The notes below the pieces were generated by a model. That model worked only from the letters and a program-made list of their open reading frames with translations. It did not search any database and was not told the DNA's origin. A DNA stretch of 64,000 bases from positions 105,672 through 169,671 of the forward strand of contig JAFXUZ010000029.1 of the NCBI GenBank assembly GCA_017524725.1. The letters run 5' to 3'. This DNA comes from Clostridia bacterium. Its GTDB lineage: Bacteria; Bacillota; Clostridia; Christensenellales; Aristaeellaceae. A program made the position numbers and the translations under genes. Positions 1 through 6,939 of this stretch are shown here, one piece after another (position 1 is the stretch's first letter; the number at the start of each line of letters is the position of its first letter).

Positions 1-1442
1 TCCCGGATCGGTTCGTCCTTCACGTTGGGATCATCGGGATACTGCATCACGTCCTCGATGCGCTCCATGCTAGTGCGCATTTCCTGAACGGTCTGGCCTG
101 CGCCGATAAGGGTCATGGCAGGGCTGAGGAAAGAACCCAGATAGCCCTGGAAGATGGTGATCATGCCGACGGTGAAGCTGCCCTGCATGACATAAAGCGC
201 GCCGAAGAACAGCACGACGTAGTTGGCGGCGGTGCTGATAAAGGCCGGGATGAGCCCAAGGCGGGCATTGAGCCTTTCGAACTTCACGCCCTGCGTGTTC
301 ACGGAGGCCTGATATCCCGCCCATTTGCGGAAAAAGCCTGTCTCCGCGCCGGAGGCTTTGATGGTCTCCGTCATGCTGATCCCCGCCACGGTGGCGGAAG
401 CCAGCTTGCTCTCGTCGCGCATCTGCACGCGGGTCAGGTTGACGCGGCGTTTGCTCATGTACCGGGCCATCACCAGGTTCAGCGCTATGGACCCCAGGCC
501 CACCAGCGTCAGGACCAGGTTGTAGCGGATCATGAAGAACAGGTACACAGCCATCATCGCGGCGTTCAGCGCAAGCGGGGCGAGGGTCTCGACGAGCGTG
601 CCCGCGATGGAGGCATTGGCGCTCTGCCGTCCGACGATATCGCCGGTCATACGCTGGGTGAAGAACACCATGGGCAGGCGCAGCACCTTCCACATATAGC
701 CGGTGCTGCCCATCACGGACATTTTGCCGTCGATCCTCAGCGAGTAAACGGTGTTGATCCATTGCACCGTCAGCTGAAGGACACAGAGCAGGGCCATGAC
801 CCCGATAAAGGGATAGAGCCATTCCGGGTTCTTCCCCTCCAGGAGGCGTTCGTAGAAGATGCGCGTCATTACCGGGTTGATGAGGCTGAACAGGTATGAA
901 ATGACCGTGGTGAGCGTCACGAAGGCCACGGCCGGGCCCGCCCCTTTCAGGCGCCTGCGGGCGAAAGCCAGGGTGCTCTTCGGCTTGCCCCCGGGAGAAA
1001 AGCCTTCGCCGGGCCTGATCTGGATCACGATACCGGTGAAGGACTCGTCAAACTCCTCTATCGGCACCCGCACCACACCGCGGGCGGGGTCGTTGATCAC
1101 GGCGGTGTTTCCCCTGAAGCCGTCCAGTACCACGAAGTGATTGAAGTTCCAGTGGATGATACATGGATAGGCCACCTTTTCCTTCAGCGCGTTCAGGTCG
1201 GCTCGGTAGCCGTCCGCCTCAAAGCCGTAGCTGCGGGCAGCCAGAAGGATGTTTTTCGCTTTGGAACCGTCGCGGCTTACGTCGCAGTCCACCCGCACCT
1301 GTTCCAGGGGGATCCATTTCTGGTAATACGCCATCACCATGGCCAGACACGCCGCGCCGCACTCCAGGGCTTCCAGCTGCATGATGACCGGCACCCTGGC
1401 CGCCCCGCGCCGGAGGGGTGATTTGATTTTCTTCGAAGGCAT
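1..1442 (-). CDS. NHLP-type bacteriocin export peptidase/ABC transporter, N-terminal part (runs off the left edge)
   Basis: Exports a leader-bearing ribosomal peptide and cuts off its leader. The frame is open from the ATG at 1442 to the window edge, about 480 residues. An N-terminal C39 peptidase is visible: Cys28 in LECGAAC, His102 in NHFVVL and Asp118 in NDPARG are the expected catalytic triad. A multi-span exporter membrane domain follows from about residue 150, and the ATPase domain would lie beyond base 1. The ATG is the first start in frame. The HlyD-like gene ends 18 bases upstream, so the two are probably one operon. This arrangement is typical of the NHLP (nitrile hydratase leader peptide) exporter family; no precursor peptide is seen here. 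It could also be a plain C39 bacteriocin exporter. The family call is firm, the substrate is unknown. Confidence 0.85.
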   Translation of the reverse strand, partial: MPSKKIKSPLRRGAARVPVIMQLEALECGAACLAMVMAYYQKWIPLEQVRVDCDVSRDGSKAKNILLAARSYGFEADGYRADLNALKEKVAYPCIIHWNFNHFVVLDGFRGNTAVINDPARGVVRVPIEEFDESFTGIVIQIRPGEGFSPGGKPKSTLAFARRRLKGAGPAVAFVTLTTVISYLFSLINPVMTRIFYERLLEGKNPEWLYPFIGVMALLCVLQLTVQWINTVYSLRIDGKMSVMGSTGYMWKVLRLPMVFFTQRMTGDIVGRQSANASIAGTLVETLAPLALNAAMMAVYLFFMIRYNLVLTLVGLGSIALNLVMARYMSKRRVNLTRVQMRDESKLASATVAGISMTETIKASGAETGFFRKWAGYQASVNTQGVKFERLNARLGLIPAFISTAANYVVLFFGALYVMQGSFTVGMITIFQGYLGSFLSPAMTLIGAGQTVQEMRTSMERIEDVMQYPDDPNVKDEPIR

Positions 1443-1460
1443 TTGTTTTCCTCACCTTGT

Positions 1461-1874
1461 TCAGTTGGTCAGGAAGCGGATCGGCGAAAAAACTTCCGTC
1501 ACGATCACGGCGTCATAGGTCCCGTCAGGCAGGTTGACGCCGGCGACGACTTCCGCCGTGTCGGGCGTGACCCAGCGCACGTCCTCGATCACGGTTTCCC
1601 GGTCCCGGATCCGCACGGTCATGCCGTCGGCCACCTCGTAGGCTGCCTCGCCGTCCACCAGCAGCACGGCCCTGCCGTTCCGGACCTCCGCCGGGGCGGC
1701 GAAGGTGCTCTCAAGTTTGCCGAAGACGGAGACCACAATGATCCCGGCCAGCAGCACGATCACCGCGGCGAGCACCATCCACACCCCGGGGGAGGTGACC
1801 CGCATATAATCCTGCAGCTGCTCCGGGGCGGAGATCCTTTCGATGCTTTTCCGGCGATAGGTTTTATTCTGCAT
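1461..1874 (-). CDS. Short HlyD-like secretion partner of the NHLP exporter
   Basis: A 137-residue protein with a basic N-terminus, one membrane segment at about residues 30-52 (VWMVLAAVIVLLAGIIVV) and a small beta-rich extracytoplasmic part. Position and topology match the membrane-fusion subunit of NHLP bacteriocin exporters, which bridges the ABC transporter to the outside. Members of that family are usually about twice this length and carry a coiled-coil hairpin. None is visible here, so this is a minimal or shortened form. It lies directly upstream of the exporter on the same strand and is the first gene after the promoter at 2102-2129. I infer the role mainly from context; the sequence alone is weak. 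Confidence 0.6.
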   Translation of the reverse strand: MQNKTYRRKSIERISAPEQLQDYMRVTSPGVWMVLAAVIVLLAGIIVVSVFGKLESTFAAPAEVRNGRAVLLVDGEAAYEVADGMTVRIRDRETVIEDVRWVTPDTAEVVAGVNLPDGTYDAVIVTEVFSPIRFLTN

Positions 1875-1949
1875 GGCCGTCCTCCCTGGGTGGTATACGC
1901 TGTGTGGAAATATGATGTACAGGGACCTGTATACATTCCGTTTTGATAC

Positions 1950-1969
1950 GAATACGTAAGTGCGTATTC
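1950..1969. promoter_or_regulatory. Perfect inverted repeat, candidate operator
   Basis: GAATACG and CGTATTC are separated by six bases, giving a 7-base perfect dyad. It sits about 75 bases upstream of the HlyD-like start and downstream of the predicted transcription start, a position suited to a roadblock operator. No regulator is assigned. Confidence 0.3.
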
Positions 1970-2023
1970 CCGGGAATACCGTTTTCGCGGACCCGGCGCC
2001 CGGGGGCGTTCAGCCGCATGCCC

Positions 2024-2078
2024 GCATCCGCCGGGCAGCGGGCGGCCCGCAGGCTGCCCCTCTTTTCCCGGCGGATGC
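2024..2078 (-). promoter_or_regulatory. Long GC-rich hairpin in the exporter operon leader
   Basis: Arms GCATCCGCCGGG (2024-2035) and CCCGGCGGATGC (2067-2078) are perfectly complementary over 12 bases, and the 31-base loop can fold further (GCGGG with CCCGC). No U-tract follows on either strand, so it does not look like a simple terminator. Confidence 0.5.
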
Positions 2079-2101
2079 ACATAGCCGCAAGTTATGAAAA
2101 T

Positions 2102-2129
2102 ATTATAACATGCTTTGGAATGATTTCAA
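2102..2129 (-). promoter_or_regulatory. Sigma-A type promoter for the NHLP export operon
   Basis: On the minus strand TTGAAA (2124-2129) and TATAAT (2102-2107) are separated by 16 bases. Transcription would start near 2095, leaving a leader of about 220 bases before the HlyD-like gene. Confidence 0.6.
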
Positions 2130-2151
2130 TACCGGCGAACCGTTCTCTCGC

Positions 2152-2180
2152 TTGTGTCCTTCCCCGATCTGTGCTACCAT
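2152..2180 (+). promoter_or_regulatory. Probable promoter of the PP2C phosphatase gene
   Basis: TTGTGT (2152-2157) and TACCAT (2175-2180) with a 17-base spacer, about 40 bases before the gene. Both boxes deviate from consensus, so confidence is modest. Confidence 0.4.
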
Positions 2181-2226
2181 AGCGTTGATCTCAGACTGAA
2201 CAGGTGTTTCGAAAAAGGAGATGTCC

Positions 2227-3927
2227 ATGATAAAAAACCACCGGTGGATCTCACTGCGGACGAAGATGAACGTGCTCCTGGTCACGGTGATCCTTTTCGT
2301 TTCGTTTGGACTGCTTGGGATCTGCTATGCCGTTCACAGCCGGGCGGTCGACCGGTACTTCATCGCGGAGGTGGACAAGGCCGCCCGCGCCGCCGTGAGC
2401 GACTTTGCATCGGATTCCGCGCTCTATATCCGCGATGCGGTCATCAGCGACGAATTCCGCTCCGTACGGGCGGAAGCCGAAAAAGCGGGGGATGAGAGCG
2501 TCCTGAAGGAATGGATGGCCTCCCGTACCTCCTATATGAAGGAAGTCCCCGCAGGCGATTTCTCCCTGTATGATTCTTATCAGGTCATTCTCTCCCGGCT
2601 CGCCGCCCTGCGGGACATCTTCGGCGTCACGTCCGTTTACCTGAAGTACGACCTGAACGGAGAAGCGTATTGCATCGCCGACCCGGACGGGAGCCTTCTT
2701 CAGGCGGGCACAGCCCTGTCCAAGGAGGAAGCGCTCAGGCCGGAGGAAGACAATGCGCAGATCGGGGCGGTCGTGCACCGCGGCGATCGGGGCTGGCTCT
2801 GCACCGCCTTCCAGCCGATCCCGGCGCCGTGGCTGGACGGGGAAGTCATCGGCTGTGTGGGCGTGGACATGGACATGAACCAGGCGATGCGGGAGAGACG
2901 CGGGTTTCTGCTCAACAGCATCCTGTTTGTTGCCGTGCTGACGGCTGCCGCGCTCTGCGCGGGAATGCTGCTGGTGAAGCGTACGGCCGTGGAGCCGCTG
3001 AAGCGCCTCGCCGGAGCGGCCCGGAAATTTACCGAAATCACGGGCGATTACACTCCGGAGGATATCATGCGCGGGGAATTTCGCTCCGGGGACGAGATCG
3101 GCGACCTGTATCAGGACATCCGGGAGATGCAGGAGCACATCGTTGAGAATACCAGGAACCTGGCCCGGGCCGCCGCGGAAGAAGAACGCGTGAATACGGA
3201 GATGCGGCTGGCTGCGAACATCCAGAGGTCCATGCTGCCCGACGTGTTCCCGCCCTATCCGGAGCGGAAGGAATTCGATCTGTACGCCTCCATGGATCCG
3301 GCCAAGGAAGTGGGCGGGGATTTCTACGATTTCTTCCTCGTGGACGATGACCACCTGGCGCTGGTGATCGCCGACGTGTCCGGCAAGGGCGTTCCGGCGG
3401 CGCTGTTCATGATGTCCGCCAAGATGCTCATCTCAAGCCAGGCGATGACCGGCGCGTCGCCCGCTGAGATCCTGACCGCCGTGAACAGAAAACTATGCGC
3501 TTCCAACCGGAAGTTGAAGATGTTCGTGACCGTGTGGCTGGGCATCCTGGAGATCCCCTCCGGCGTGCTGACCTGTGCGAGCGCGGGACACGAATATCCG
3601 TTTGTCCGCACGGCGGAAGGCGGGTTCCGCCTGTTCAGGGACCCGCACGGACTTGTTGCAGGCGGGCTGAAGACCACAAGGTATCAGGATTATCAGCTTG
3701 CCCTGCGGCCCGGCGACCAGGTCTTCGTGTATACCGACGGCGTGCCGGACGCCTCCGACGAACGGGGGGAAAGGTTTGGCATGGAGCGCCTGGAGGAAAC
3801 GCTTGGGCGCCTGGAAGGTGAAAACAGCCGCGGCGTCCTGGAGGGCGTAAAGCAGGCTGTCGAACGGTTTAAAGGAGACGCGGAACCGTTCGACGACCTG
3901 ACGATGCTGTGCCTGACGGTCTTATGA
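2227..3927 (+). CDS. Membrane sensor with PP2C (SpoIIE/RsbU-type) serine phosphatase domain
   Basis: A signal-responsive protein phosphatase that probably dephosphorylates an anti-sigma-factor antagonist or similar partner. Two membrane segments (about 14-34 and 229-250) flank an extracytoplasmic sensor region. A HAMP-like segment and short coiled coil follow, then the PP2C domain from about residue 350. Metal-binding aspartates are present in GGDFYD (about 365), IADVSGKG (about 383), YTDGVPDASD (about 503) and FDDLTML (about 556), so it should be active. Start choice: AAAGGAG at 2214-2220 abuts the ATG at 2221 but sits six bases before the ATG at 2227, so 2227 is preferred (566 residues). 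It stands alone, divergent from the export operon. The downstream target is not in the window. Confidence 0.88.
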   Translation: MIKNHRWISLRTKMNVLLVTVILFVSFGLLGICYAVHSRAVDRYFIAEVDKAARAAVSDFASDSALYIRDAVISDEFRSVRAEAEKAGDESVLKEWMASRTSYMKEVPAGDFSLYDSYQVILSRLAALRDIFGVTSVYLKYDLNGEAYCIADPDGSLLQAGTALSKEEALRPEEDNAQIGAVVHRGDRGWLCTAFQPIPAPWLDGEVIGCVGVDMDMNQAMRERRGFLLNSILFVAVLTAAALCAGMLLVKRTAVEPLKRLAGAARKFTEITGDYTPEDIMRGEFRSGDEIGDLYQDIREMQEHIVENTRNLARAAAEEERVNTEMRLAANIQRSMLPDVFPPYPERKEFDLYASMDPAKEVGGDFYDFFLVDDDHLALVIADVSGKGVPAALFMMSAKMLISSQAMTGASPAEILTAVNRKLCASNRKLKMFVTVWLGILEIPSGVLTCASAGHEYPFVRTAEGGFRLFRDPHGLVAGGLKTTRYQDYQLALRPGDQVFVYTDGVPDASDERGERFGMERLEETLGRLEGENSRGVLEGVKQAVERFKGDAEPFDDLTMLCLTVL

Positions 3928-3977
3928 CGGAGAAAGTTTTTTTAAACGCCCGGGAACATCCGAGGAAACGGGTACGC

Positions 3978-4010
3978 CCTGTCATGCACGGACATACAGG
4001 CAGCTTTTTT
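3978..4010 (+). terminator. Weak terminator after the PP2C gene
   Basis: CCTGT (3978-3982) pairs with ACAGG (3996-4000), followed by CAGC and six Ts (4005-4010). The stem is short and the loop long, but it is the only candidate between the two convergent genes. Confidence 0.3.
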
Positions 4011-4056
4011 AACATGATCGATCCCGCCGTCCGCTTTACAGGCTTCGATTTGCCTC

Positions 4057-4929
4057 TCAGACATTCGTTTTTTGCTCCCTGAGGCGGCGGATAAACCCGG
4101 CCATATCCGATTCGGTCCCGGCAGGGTAATCATATCCGCAGCACGCCGATACGAACAGCCCGGTTTCTCTCCACAATTCCTTAGCGGCATCGAATGCTTC
4201 CCATATCTGCGAGTCGTCCGCGCCCGGATACGTCTTTTTGTATAAACGGAACAGGTCCGCGTCGAGGACTTCCCCCATCCGGCTGTCGAGGATCCCCAGA
4301 TCGACGGGATGACCCGCTTTCAGAAAAACATACCAGCGGATCATTCTGTTCAGCAGATCACGCACCGCGTTGTTGAGGTAAAACATCGCTGCCGGCAGTT
4401 CTTCCCGCAGCGTATACTCCGCGAAGGTCTTCATGACCCACCAGAACTCCCTGTTGATGCTGTCGAATTCTTCCGCTGTGGGAACGCCCGCAAAGATCGT
4501 CTGCTTCTCCTCCGGCCGCTCGATTTCCGGAAGGATATGATCCTTATCCAGCAGCTTCTGATAAGTATCTCCGATCCAGACGTTTCCAGACGCGCTTTTC
4601 CGATCGAATCTCGCAAGAAACGCATCTATGCCCATCGCGTGGATCACGAGGGTGACGCCGTCACGGAACACCATCAAATGGGCTTTCACGCCCGGAAACA
4701 TCTCCGGATAATTCCTGTCGCCGCGAAACAGAAGGATCCTGTCACCGAAGCATGTACGAAAGACATCCTCATCGAATCGTTCGATGTCGTTCACGACAAA
4801 ACAGAAATTGAAGGTATACAGGTATTTGCGCACGGGCACAAGATCCGTCCGGATGACGGCCCGTACAGAGCTGTCCCGCCTGGCCGCATCCATAACCGTT
4901 TCCAGTATTTCTCGTTCTGTTCTCATCAT
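4057..4929 (-). CDS. Aminoglycoside 6-adenylyltransferase (ANT(6)/AadE-like) homologue lacking catalytic aspartates
   Basis: The overall sequence follows the streptomycin adenylyltransferase family: start MRTERE, the NDIERF block, the REFWWV and VRDLLNRMIRW helices and YPGADDSQIWEAF. Length (290 residues) is normal. The nucleotidyltransferase core is not: by alignment with AadE recalled from memory, the GSR motif is replaced by V25-I26-R27, the metal-binding DYD by T39-F40-N41, and the third acidic position by Thr. It is therefore probably not an adenylyltransferase. AGGAG lies eight bases before the ATG at 4929; ATGs at 4935 and 4926 are alternatives. It lies downstream of an ABC-F resistance gene on the same strand, with a 10-base inverted repeat in between. 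Family call firm, activity doubtful. Confidence 0.75.
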   Translation of the reverse strand: MMRTEREILETVMDAARRDSSVRAVIRTDLVPVRKYLYTFNFCFVVNDIERFDEDVFRTCFGDRILLFRGDRNYPEMFPGVKAHLMVFRDGVTLVIHAMGIDAFLARFDRKSASGNVWIGDTYQKLLDKDHILPEIERPEEKQTIFAGVPTAEEFDSINREFWWVMKTFAEYTLREELPAAMFYLNNAVRDLLNRMIRWYVFLKAGHPVDLGILDSRMGEVLDADLFRLYKKTYPGADDSQIWEAFDAAKELWRETGLFVSACCGYDYPAGTESDMAGFIRRLREQKTNV

Positions 4930-4959
4930 ATTCATGACTCCTGTGATCCCCGACGGTCT

Positions 4960-4993
4960 GCGCTTTGGGTCCGCGAGATCAGGCCCAAAGCGC
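4960..4993 (-). promoter_or_regulatory. Perfect 10-base inverted repeat before the AadE-like gene
   Basis: GCGCTTTGGG (4960-4969) and CCCAAAGCGC (4984-4993) form a 10-base-pair stem with a 14-base loop. On the minus strand it ends about 20 bases before the ribosome binding site. There is no U-tract. It could be an mRNA-stabilising or translational control hairpin. Confidence 0.45.
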
Positions 4994-5084
4994 CAGCCAT
5001 GGCCTGCTTTGTTCAGGGGTACGCCTCTCCGGCCGACCGCCGTCGGATATTCTGGATATTCTTGTTATTCGATGACCCCTGCTT

Positions 5085-6545
5085 TTATAGGGGCCTTATT
5101 TTGCGATTGCTGATAACGAGGCGTTCGGTTGCCGCGGCGTTAACAAACGCTTCGTCGTGTGAGGCAAAAAGCATGGTCCCCTCATACTCGGAGAAGAGCT
5201 TTTCCAAAGCTTCCGCCGACGGGATATCCAGGTAATTTGTCGGTTCGTCCAGGATCAGTACATTTGCTGCGCCGGTGAACAGTCGGGCAAAACATAAACG
5301 GATCTTTTCACCGCCGGACAGAACGCGGACCGGTTTATGGATATCCCTGGCCGTGAACAGCAAACGGGCAAGGATGCTTCGGGCAACGTCTTCTTTCTGG
5401 ATGCTTTCCCTCATCACGCTTTCAAGAACTGTTTCGTCCTCTTTCAGACCGGACAGATCCTGATGGAAAAAACCGAGTCGGGCCCTGGGGACCGATCTGA
5501 TCATTTCTCCCTGCCGGATCAAACGGAAAAGAGTGGTTTTTCCTGCGCCGTTGGGTCCGAGAAGCGCTGTTCTGCTTCCGCGAAACAACCGGAAAGAGGT
5601 GTCTTCGAAAATGACCCTGCCGTTCGGATAAGCGAATGACAGGTGTTCGGCCTGAAGGATGATCCTGTTTTGAGGGGGATCGGTCAATTGGAAATCCGGA
5701 CGGATAACCGGAAGTTCACGAGGTCTTTCCTTTACTTCCATATGGTCCATGCGCTGCAGGATATTGCGGGCGCTGCGCTCAAGCATCCGGGACTTGCTGG
5801 CCGGACTGCGGTGCGATGCTGAAAATTCGCGCACCTTTGCTTCGCTCCCGCTCATACCGTGCGGTTTTCGGGAAAGCTGCCGGGCCTTTTCTTTTTTCTT
5901 TTGATAGACATTTTTCAGCCGGTTGATCTCTTCTGTGTATTGTTCATATTCTGTCATGGCGCGGGCTTTTGCCTGCTGCTTCCGGAACACATAATCATCA
6001 TAATTGCCGTCATATTCCGTAATAACTCCCCGCTCGATCTCCAGGATACGGCTGCACTGATGATTCAGCAGCATCCGATCATGACTTACCAGCACCAGGG
6101 TCTGAACGCTTTCGAGGCGTTCGTCCAATAAACGGATACCGTCCTGATCCAGATTGCCGGTCGGTTCGTCCAGCAGCAGGAAAGCCCGGTCGGTGCTGAA
6201 TAATTCCGCCAACCGCAGACGTTCCGCCTCTCCGCCGCTTACGGTATCCTGTCCCTGCAGAGCGATGACGCCGAAGCGGCTGAGGGCTTCGGGAGCGGCT
6301 TCGCTTTCCGCGGAGTCCGCAAATTGCTGAAAAAAGAAAGGCGTACAGAAACGTTTTATACTGCCCTCGTCCGGCTGCAGTTTGCCGCTCAACAGCCGCA
6401 GCAGCGTTGTTTTGCCTGAGCCGTTCGATCCGACCAGGCCTATGCGGTCACCTTCATATATACGCAGCCGTTCCAGATCAAAGAGTTTTCTGTCCCCGAA
6501 GGAGACGGAAATATGATCGGCGGACAGATACAGATTAGAGCTCAA
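5085..6545 (-). CDS. ABC-F ribosomal protection protein (Vga/Msr/Lsa-type)
   Basis: A soluble twin-ATPase that binds the ribosome and displaces antibiotics of the lincosamide, streptogramin A, pleuromutilin or macrolide classes; it is not a transporter. The first Walker A (GSNGSGKTT) is at about 39-47 with signature VSGGE and LLLDEPTGNLD. A basic coiled-coil linker (KKKEKARQLSRKP) spans roughly residues 190-250. The second Walker A is GPNGAGKTT, with signature LSGGE and LILDEPTNYLD. Domain order, length (486 residues) and linker resemble Vga(A), recalled from memory. No membrane segments. Start is TTG at 6545: AAGGAGG lies six bases upstream, and no ATG fits as well. The start and its ribosome binding site are embedded in a terminator-like hairpin behind a 190-base leader with short reading frames. 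Which drug it covers cannot be read from sequence. Confidence 0.88.
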   Translation of the reverse strand: MSSNLYLSADHISVSFGDRKLFDLERLRIYEGDRIGLVGSNGSGKTTLLRLLSGKLQPDEGSIKRFCTPFFFQQFADSAESEAAPEALSRFGVIALQGQDTVSGGEAERLRLAELFSTDRAFLLLDEPTGNLDQDGIRLLDERLESVQTLVLVSHDRMLLNHQCSRILEIERGVITEYDGNYDDYVFRKQQAKARAMTEYEQYTEEINRLKNVYQKKKEKARQLSRKPHGMSGSEAKVREFSASHRSPASKSRMLERSARNILQRMDHMEVKERPRELPVIRPDFQLTDPPQNRIILQAEHLSFAYPNGRVIFEDTSFRLFRGSRTALLGPNGAGKTTLFRLIRQGEMIRSVPRARLGFFHQDLSGLKEDETVLESVMRESIQKEDVARSILARLLFTARDIHKPVRVLSGGEKIRLCFARLFTGAANVLILDEPTNYLDIPSAEALEKLFSEYEGTMLFASHDEAFVNAAATERLVISNRKIRPL

Positions 6546-6569
6546 AAAACCCCTCCTTGCAAGGCAGGG
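6544..6569 (-). terminator. Attenuator hairpin overlapping the ABC-F ribosome binding site and start
   Basis: On the minus strand CCCT(G)CCT pairs with AGGAGGG around a TGCA loop (6551-6569), followed by G and six Us (6544-6549). The 3' arm contains the AAGGAGG ribosome binding site (6552-6558), and the U-tract merges with the TTG start (6543-6545). The hairpin could thus stop transcription and also hide the ribosome binding site. GGAGAG elements at 6638-6643 and 6663-6668 could pair with CTCTCC at 6568-6573 and break it. Confidence 0.55.
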
Positions 6570-6593
6570 AGAGATCGTCAAAACAAAAGCAGG

Positions 6594-6677
6594 CTATACC
6601 CCGGAAGGGCATAACGCAAGACAGATATTCAGACAGCCTCTCCATGCACAGAAAACACACCCCTCTCCGGGGCTCAT
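6594..6677 (-). CDS. Candidate leader peptide of the ABC-F gene, 27 residues
   Basis: ATG at 6677 to TAG at 6594 encodes a 27-residue, cysteine-rich peptide (MSPGEGCVFCAWRGC at its N-terminus). It lies in the leader transcript between the promoter and the attenuator hairpin. Known ABC-F resistance genes are often induced by ribosome stalling on such a peptide. No good ribosome binding site precedes it. A second frame (ATG 6645 to TAA 6535, 36 residues) overlaps it and runs through the hairpin past the ABC-F start. I cannot tell which, if either, is translated. Confidence 0.3.
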   Translation of the reverse strand: MSPGEGCVFCAWRGCLNICLALCPSGV

Positions 6678-6744
6678 CTTCAGCGACGGAAAAGTTATCT
6701 GATTATCATCTCACGCACGCTTACCCTTTCTGTTTGATGATCAT

Positions 6745-6773
6745 AGTATAATCAGGCGGATGACGGTTGTCAA
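6745..6773 (-). promoter_or_regulatory. Sigma-A promoter of the ABC-F gene
   Basis: On the minus strand a consensus TTGACA (6768-6773), a 17-base spacer and TATACT (6745-6750). Transcription would start near 6738 and give a leader of about 190 bases, unusually long for this genome. Confidence 0.75.
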
Positions 6774-6885
6774 TGCTCTTTGTCCATTGCAGCTTTCGGG
6801 CCGGTCTGCTTCAGGCTTGCTTCATAGCGGGGCAGGGCCTTCGATCCCGGCGCCGTCAGCGGATAAACTCTGATGACGCCGCGCC

Positions 6886-6915
6886 TTGACAAAGGGCCGG
6901 CGGCTTTGCTAACAT
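6886..6915 (+). promoter_or_regulatory. Sigma-A promoter of the rhomboid-like gene
   Basis: Consensus TTGACA (6886-6891), 18-base spacer, TAACAT (6910-6915). It lies 24 bases upstream of the chosen start. Nothing else is seen between 6774 and 6885. Confidence 0.6.
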
Positions 6916-6939
6916 GAAAAAGTGGAAGGAGGGATCGCC

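Larger units (their letters stand above)
1875..2226. other. Divergent intergenic region with promoters and a structured leader
   Basis: No gene is seen in these 352 bases. They hold the promoter of the NHLP operon (minus strand), the probable promoter of the PP2C gene (plus strand), a GC-rich inverted repeat with 12-base arms at 2024-2035 and 2067-2078, and a smaller perfect inverted repeat (GAATACG, 6-base spacer, CGTATTC) at 1950-1969. The repeats lie inside the roughly 220-base untranslated leader of the exporter operon, so they could act as RNA structure or, for the AT-richer one, as an operator. Confidence 0.6.

Noticed and set aside
2251..3354. Long open frames on the strand opposite real genes, for example here and at 31441-34305 and 24064-25242
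   Set aside because: They mirror high-GC coding sequence, lack ribosome binding sites and show no recognisable protein motifs.
5085..6545. ABC transporter ATPase for drug efflux
   Set aside because: Twin ATPase domains with the basic ABC-F linker and no membrane segments or permease nearby mark a ribosome-acting protein.
6733..6740. Very short leader frame right after the ABC-F promoter (MIIKQKG)
   Set aside because: Its ATG lies at or before the predicted transcription start, so it would not be in the message.
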